Shown here: one piece after another, positions 56,884 to 64,000 of the stretch
Position numbering within the stretch: position 1 is the first letter of the stretch
Layout of the letters: each line of letters opens with the position of its first letter
Assembly: GCA_030549775.1 (NCBI GenBank)
Contig: CM060175.1
Coordinates: 42,783,415 to 42,847,414, forward strand
DNA from: Tamarix chinensis
Lineage: Eukaryota; Streptophyta; Magnoliopsida; Caryophyllales; Tamaricaceae
Direction of reading: 5' to 3'
DNA length: 64,000 bases
The notes under the pieces: model-generated
What the model was told of the DNA's origin: nothing
The model's input: only the letters and a program-made list of their open reading frames with translations
The model's database searches: none
Position numbers and translations under genes: made by a program

Positions 56884-59519
56884 TGTAACTCTCCCAATTT
56901 TTGCAATTAAATTTGTTTGTTTTAAGATAATGTAAAAGTAAGAAACAAAGATGTGATTGCCACATCAAACATAAGAGAAATGTAGTCATTCACCTAACTT
57001 ATATTTAATGTAAGGCTAAAACATTTAGCAAAACTATGTACAAGAATCAAAAACCGTGCAAGAGTGAGAAAGGAGGAAGAGGAAGAGGTATGCAATAGAT
57101 GGCATGATAAAGTTTACAAAACAAATACGGAAATATAGCCAAGAGTTTAAGTAGCCAAAAAGTACGAAATGGTCCAATTTAATGAGAAAAAGCCTAACTA
57201 TCAACCAGCTTAAGTAAGTCATACGATGCCTTGTTCCCAAGCAATGGCTATAGAGACCTACATCAAACTAGATAAACCTAAAAAACATCTTCTGCTCCCT
57301 ATAACAAAGTTGGATTATTATAGTAACTATACAAAATATTATTAGTACGATAAAGTACTAGTAAAACAGACCTACACTAATATAGGGTAAGGCTCATGAT
57401 GCCCATAAGGTACATACTTGTTTAGGTAATAGATGGAAAATATATTTACATATAAAACATGGAAACATACTCACCACATATATCATGACATACTTATAAT
57501 ACCCCACTTTTCAAAACAAAATATTTTATAGTATGAAAATGAGAAGATTATTTAATTTAAAGATTTATTACATCTTTTTAAGAAAGCTAACCCTTAGATG
57601 CATTTTAGAATTGTTTCATTCCGTTATTAGTATCTTTACTCACAACTTTATTTTATGAGACTTTTTCAAGCCAATTTTGGTCACATATCTTTTCTTGGAT
57701 CATTATATATTGAACATATTTTAATTCCCTGAATTTTTCTAATTCTCCTAGCTATTTTCAAATATAGAAAATGGAGATTTTGATGAAAAATGTCAATTTT
57801 GTCTCATTTAGTTTTTACTATAGTTTGTATCTCAAAAGGATCTTTTTAATTATTTGAATTTACAAAACTTCAAGGATAAGTGTGTTTTTATGTTTTCAAG
57901 ATAAAAATGAATTAAAAATAGTTCATCTTTATTTTTATTATTTGCAGCTACTTTGTTATTTTTTAGGTGAAATATATCACCAAAACTTTATTTATGTACT
58001 TAGATCTTATCATTATATTCTAATATTTTATCTCAACTTCCCATATCCCTTACGAATTAATCTTAGCCCTCTATTCTAACCTAGATCACCAATATACACC
58101 TACACACTCTATGTTCCCTAATTCCAAGTGCACCATCATCATTAACATTCTTCAAATGATTAAGTTTATCCCCCCTAACTACCCATTCATTTCCCCTACA
58201 CTCCTTAACCCACATACAAATCCCATTCCCATTCATCCTCCTTTCTTAACAACTTTTTCCCTATTACTATTGGTTATCATTGACATATGACCTCTTAGGT
58301 GCCCAAGTAATAAATGCAAGCTAATAAGTACACTCAAGGTTAATTCCCCTACCCTATCAACTTTCTCTTGATTTCTATGAGTGGTCATTGTGAGTTCTAC
58401 CCCCTTTTCTCTCCTAACAAGCCACACCAAACTTTTTCTCTAGTTTTTTGTTATCTCTATGATCATCATCAACCTTCATTGAATCTCCCTTGAAGCTTTG
58501 ATTCAAGTCACCACACTCAAGCTTGGCGAAGTTCTTCTTTTCATTTATTTTATTCTTCTTATAATCTTATGGATTATCTCTCATGTTTTGTTTTTTATTT
58601 TTTTTATGATGGGTTCAAATTGGTTGAGATCTAATCAAGCCTCTCCTTCCCTCTTCTTTGATTTTGATTTCATAATCCCAAGTAAGATTATTATAGGTGT
58701 TTGGCATGTTAGTATTGCAAATTTTATAACGTGGAAAAATGATGTGACTGATGTTTGGAAATTTATATATATACATAATTTTTATATGTTTCTTTAAAAT
58801 TATTATGGGATGATTATTAAAAGATTTGATACTCAAATGATTAAAGAGATCACAAATATGGTAGTTTGGGACTTGTGAATCTATGATGACTTTTATTGAC
58901 TTAATGCTCTCAACTGACTAAGATTTAGAGTTCAAACAAGGTATCAAATTTAATTTGAGCTCGGCTTTCAAATTGTGATTTAGAGTTGTAAGTATAAAGT
59001 TATGATCAAAATGCCACCGGTGCGCAAATCTATTTAATATTTTATTTAGTTATTTAGCTTGACTTAATCACATATTGATTATAGAGTTGTGATTTGTGTA
59101 ATCTAATGATTTCATGATATTTATGGGACTCTTTAGGATAAACTTCATAAAAAACATGATGTCATGTGGATTCATATAGCTTGTGTTATGAGTGAAAGAA
59201 GATTGGTTAAGTTGAGTAAGAGTGTGTTGAATGTTTTTTATAAATATTCCAAGTGTTTTTTCACTAATGACCCACTAATCACCATAAGTAGGGCTAGTGA
59301 TGAATTAATCATGTTTAAGAGGATTAATCAAGGATGAACCATAGTTATTAGAGTTAAGCAAGATTAAACGTGATTAAACATAAAATGATCAAATTAGCTT
59401 TACCATGGTAAATTCTTGCATTTTTTAATAGTGATAGTCAAATCTTGACCATGACTCTTGAATTTTACTTAGAATTTGATTGTTAATCATGGATAGTAAT
59501 TTTTCTAAAAACGGCATAC
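56884..59519 (+). repeat. Decayed family B copies
   Basis: 56884 starts TGTAACTCTCC and matches 2677 onward (gtgattgccacatcaaacataagag versus ttaccaccatatcaaacatgagag; taatgtaaggctaaaac versus tgacgtaaggcaaaaac). A second terminus-like start, TATAATACCCCACTTTTC, lies at 57495. Later sequence has pyrimidine-rich text typical of these elements. No gene is supported; ORFs here are short and unassigned. Confidence 0.55.
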
Positions 59520-62500
59520 TATAATACTCCAAAATTTACTATTTAAAATTTTATTTTAGCTTAAGTGTAATAGCAATATAGTTTACTGTTACCACTGCAC
59601 TCGACATCAATCTAGTTCACCACACCATTATTATATCTAATGCAAGGTAAAACAATCAAAACTTAAAATATGATAAATATATAATGAGAGAACTTTATAC
59701 ACCTAGATAAGAGTTTGGAGGTTAACTCCAAGTATAATATCAAAATACACCAAAAGGGATCCATTAAAACTAAGAGTCCAAAAAGGTATACGAACCAAAA
59801 GCTAATAAGTGATTATCATAACTCTACGTCTGACCCTAAGAATAATATGATCACTCCTCCCTAGGCAAAGCATCATAAGTAGTAAATTCATCCAAGGGGT
59901 CTTCGTCGGCCTAAAAAAATCATCTAAGTAGTCTATTTGTGAGAATGAATAGCACTTATAAGAAGGATGATCAATATGCTACGTATTGAGTGAGATAATA
60001 TTACTATCATAGCAAGGACATATAAGCACATAAGTTGACATGAAAGAATAAGCCTACATATGTATGAAATATAATACTATATAGCCGACACACAATTTAA
60101 ATCCTCTTGTTGTCAATTGTAGCATTGGTAAATAAGGGTATCATTCTAAGCCGGGGATTGAAAGGGCTCACCTCTATTTAACTAGCTTGAAAATAAAAAT
60201 AAAAACCCTAAATAACACAAAATAAATAAATAAGCAAAATACTAATCGGGGTTATAAAATAAAAATAATAAAATAATAAAAGGAATAAATAAAATAAAAT
60301 AAAATAATAATAATAATAATAATGGGATACCGCAAATATGATAAAGATGATAGGAAAATCAAAATCCACCACTAGATTAGGTCAAAATATAATATTTATT
60401 TCTAAGTCATATTTTAATCATGAGAAAGAGATCGACCAAGTTGTACACCAAAAGCAGGTCCATACATCTTATATTACTTTCCTTAATTAATTAATACGAC
60501 AAAGCACTAATATTAACCCTATTAAATACTAGCAGTATAGCAACAACAAGTGGCTCCTATATTTAACTAGATTTAATGCACTAAGTGTAATTGGAAGGCT
60601 ATAAATCTAAGTACCCAAACTAGTACACAAAGCATGTCTAGTTGTATTTCATTTCCTTGACACACACGTATCTAAACATTTTACTACTTTGGTTAGAGTC
60701 ACAAAACTATTAGGTGAATTTTTATCTAAACTAGCTGCAATTGATACATATAAATTCAAGTATATTTATATGGCCACCTAGCAGGTAAATAATCCTACAT
60801 ATTGTCACTTATGAGGAAACCAGAACAAGGCATACACCAAATAAATTATACTTGATAGAATTATATATATAAACAATAGCAATTAAAATAGAGTCAAGAA
60901 ACAATCTCACGAAACAAAGAAAATAAAATTATAATTCAAACTCTAATCTAGGGTTTCAATCTATTCCCTATCAACAAATAATCAGCCAGCCATAATTATT
61001 GAATTAATTACACAGAAATATATATCTAAAATATAAATTAAAAATAGAGAAAGAAATAACCGGAATTAATTATAAATAAAAGATCAAAAATTTATTCAGA
61101 TAAAAATTAATTTTATCTGAAATCAATTCTACTGGGTAAATTTCTTCCCTATTCCTTCTTCTCTCGGTGGCCTTGAATTCCGTGTAAATAATTCTCTTTT
61201 TTTTCTTTCTTTCCCGGCTGATGGCTGATATGTCTAGCGCTGAAGGCTGCTGCTCAGCCTCAGTTTTAGTGCGTCCGCTCATCCTTCGTTGTCCTCCTAT
61301 GCACCGCTATTCTTCGTGCTTTTTTTCTTGAGCAGTTAATGGCTCTCTTTTGTTTTTTTCTTTCTACGGCTCTCTCTTCTGCATCTCTCCTTTTCTATCC
61401 TGCAACTCTGCTGCCCTCTATCTCTTTCTCTGTCGAGAATCCTTTTTATTCTTGTTCTGTGCGCCGAGCTTTCCACGTCAGCCCTACTGACTTTTTATTT
61501 TCTTCTTTCTTTGAGTTCGTGCGGCTTGTTTGGTTACCTCGTTGTTGCACTCCTATGTCATTTCTTTGTTTCTTGTTCTGGGTCTTTGGGCCTTCAACTC
61601 TTGGGCCGTTGGTCCAAAGGTCCAAATCTTTTTTTTTTTTTCTTTTATTTAAAAACAATACCTGCAAAATAAAATTCAATAAAAATTAATAAATTATATT
61701 TTTATACACTAAATTTATTTAATTATTATCATTTTAGCTTAAATAATAACATTTATACAATTATTACCACTTAAGCATAAAATCATAATTATTCACCTAT
61801 ATTACTTAAATAAAATACTAAAAACTAAGATTATAAGGGTATAAAATGTGTCAAAATATGAACTTATCAACGGAATTGAACCAGAGTCCCCTTATTAGGT
61901 TTAATCACAATCCATTTCTTATTTATACTGAGTCTAGATCTCACTATTCATAATCTAGTGGAATAGACTAAAGCACCTCTTAGGGCAAAACTTGCCTTAC
62001 CACTATTATCTTTTGCTAGAATGAACCCAACACCTTCTATAGAAACACGCTCATGACCACTATTCTTATACTAGTAGAACGGTCTTATGCACTTAATAGG
62101 GTGAAGCCCTCCTAGCCACTATTATCATCCCATGGAATTGACTCAACACCTAAGTCATGAATCACATGATTTTTCACTTTAAGTGATTAATCTCTCATTA
62201 ATTATTATTTATGTTGATGTCAACATGTATAAATGAATATAAATATTCAAGGTGCATTAAAAAAATTATTAAAATAATTATGTAACACACATAAAATACA
62301 ACCACTTGATGCTTGGGATATCACCTAAGGAAAAAGGTCATGATTCCTTTAAGAAACCTTAATTTTAAAGGTTTATCATAACTCCTTCTATAGTACTCAT
62401 TTAACCATCAAATTTAGTACAAATTCCTAAAATATTATTATTGACAAGTTATCTAAAAACAAAGGTATAACTCCAACATCTTGCACATGTGATAATAACC

Positions 62501-64000
62501 CTACCTATAGGGTAAATATTCACAATTCCCTATAAAACCCAAATTTACAAGTTTGGCATAAATTTTTCCATAAGACTCATACATCTACTAAGTTTGGTAC
62601 ACATTCCTAAAAATATCATTATTAAAATTATATCTGAAAATTGAGGTCTAACTCCAACAACTTACTCATGCAATAAAAACCCTACCTTTACGGTTACTAT
62701 TCCTAATTTAAGCTATTTTCTCATTTAATTGGACTTAGGCTACTTATAATTAATACAAATATCCCACAAAATATGTTTATCATACTTCGAACCCATTAAT
62801 ATATTAATGTACCAATATTTCTTATACAACTTATATTGACCCAAAATACCCTTAAGATAGCTAATATATCCATCACAAAAACCCTACTAATCCAATATTA
62901 TTGATTCTCAAATTCTACTATATATCATCATCACACAATATGACCACATTTTTTAACCACTTTCCATAAACATTCAAAACACATTAAAATACCATAGGTC
63001 ATACTAATACACTTAGGGTTTTAAAATGAGACTTATCACACTAATAACATATAAGCTCATATTCTTCATATATTATTCACTTTCCATAAATTCAATACCA
63101 CATCATCATACAATAACATTATCAACATGAAATTTTCATCATAGTAATACCGCCATGTTGTTTCACACAAAATACATATAGTATTCAAAACCCCTAACTA
63201 TAACAAGTATACTTACTTAAAATGTCTCTAGTCTGTAAGCATGTATAACCATAAGATGCATCCTTTGAGACCACTCAAAAATAACCCTAAAAACAAAGGA
63301 TAACGTAAGGTTAGAACTTAGGAAATTAAATAAGGAAAATCTAAGGCAAAATAGGATGGAAAAGGGGGGAAACTAAAGCAAACCAAGCTATGGAAAAAGT
63401 GTGGCATAATTAGAGGTGGATGTATGAGGAAGTGTCACAACAAAGGAGGGGGTTGCATGAGGGACTCACATAGCTAGGGGTTGCTATGTGAGTTCCTCAT
63501 GTTGGTGGAGGTGGTGTACCATGAATACCTCACATTGGGGGTGTTGGTGGTGTGTGTTGTGGACATTGATAAGGGAGTGGTGGTTGGGTGGTTGATTCAA
63601 GGGAAGCGTGTTGTATTGGTTGGTGATGTAGTTGTGGTGGTGGTTGAGTGAGAATGTCAAGCATCAAGGAGATGTTTGTGAAGGAGGAAGGTTGTGTGAA
63701 GCATAGACATAAAGAAGGTATTTTTTTAAATGAGAATGTCACACAAAGAAACTTGAGTAACGTGAGGTAATGGTGTGGTTAAAGGTGTTGTAGTGTGAGA
63801 TGTTTACACAACCAAGGGGTGATTTGCATGGATTATATAAGTTATGCAAAGATTTACTAGAAGAAAATGGTGATCGGTAATGAAACAACACATAGAGGAG
63901 TTGAGGGAATGAAGAGGAAGTCTTGAGAGAGGTTAATTTAAGAGCCATGTGAAGTAAGGAGTGAAGAGAAGAGGGTATTTATAGGGGAGGGGTGAGGTGT
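59520..64000 (+). mobile_element. Family B copy interrupted by a solo LTR, running off the window
   Basis: The start TATAATACTCCAAAATTTAC at 59520 corresponds to TGTAACACCCTAAAATTCAC at 33263. After the solo LTR (60082-61869) the sequence resumes with ccactatt-type tandem units at 61940-62130, relatives of 33990-34340. Purine-rich sequence near 63.4-64.0 kb corresponds to 36.3-37.5 kb. On the minus strand, TATAAATACCC at about 63960-63980 is a plausible LTR TATA box. The right end is outside the window. Confidence 0.65.
60082..61869 (-). repeat. Older family A solo LTR (lacks ~11 bp at its 3' end)
   Basis: It matches the family A LTRs along its whole length, including the part missing from the 3' LTR (tagccgacacacaatttaaa...). 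The minus-strand start is TGATAAGTTC. Compared with the intact LTR, the terminal tggtgcgaccg is absent at the low-coordinate end. Divergence, small indels and loss of CpG-like words in the GC-rich block show it is older. No internal domain, PBS or PPT is next to it. Confidence 0.9.

Noticed and set aside
1..64000. tRNA, rRNA, CRISPR arrays, bacterial-type defence systems
   Set aside because: No B-box-like GGTTCGAATCC with a cloverleaf, no rRNA-like conserved text and no spaced direct-repeat arrays were seen; the window is plant nuclear DNA.

Overview
This window is nuclear DNA from a flowering plant, most likely a eudicot. The evidence is a four-exon RINT1/MAG2-family gene with GT-AG introns, a PUB21-type armadillo gene, and plant-type transposable elements: Athila/Tat-like, Ty3/gypsy chromovirus-like, Ty1/copia, L1-type LINE, MULE and TRIM. 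The background is AT-rich. I cannot name the species from sequence alone. No rRNA, tRNA, CRISPR or organellar genes were seen.

Layout. 1-18083 holds no gene I can support: it is repeat debris, including a 4.8 kb non-coding element with TGTAACACCC ends ('family B', 2677-7496), microsatellites and AT-rich repeats. 18084-24553 is a young non-autonomous LTR retrotransposon on the minus strand ('family A') with a gag-like ORF but no pol. Its two LTRs differ at 3 sites over about 1.03 kb. Both of its outer ends are missing, and its 5' LTR is fused directly to a decayed LINE (24554-26263). 28541-29848 is an intact single-exon gene related to U-box E3 ligases of the PUB21 type, but without the U-box. 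30470-31620 is a dead Ty3/gypsy integrase. 31621-38609 is nested family B sequence, including an apparently complete 4.54 kb copy (33263-37802) with a near-perfect 5 bp target duplication. 39091-41200 is a MULE transposase pseudogene.

43044-55083 (minus strand) is the main gene, a RINT1-like protein (MAG2L type). I reconstructed four exons coding for 807 residues. Its second intron is about 9.4 kb and contains copia, gypsy and LINE remnants, all antiparallel to the + strand and so in the gene's own orientation. A TRIM element (55195-56140) starts about 110 bp upstream of the start codon. The rest (56141-64000) is more family B, interrupted by an older family A solo LTR (60082-61869).

The two host genes show no sign of working together: one belongs to ER/Golgi vesicle tethering, the other to the ubiquitin-ligase/armadillo family. 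The most unusual signal is inside the family A element. It has two polypurine-tract-like sites, each preceded by a perfect hairpin with the same AGGA loop but a different stem sequence, which suggests a covarying RNA structure.
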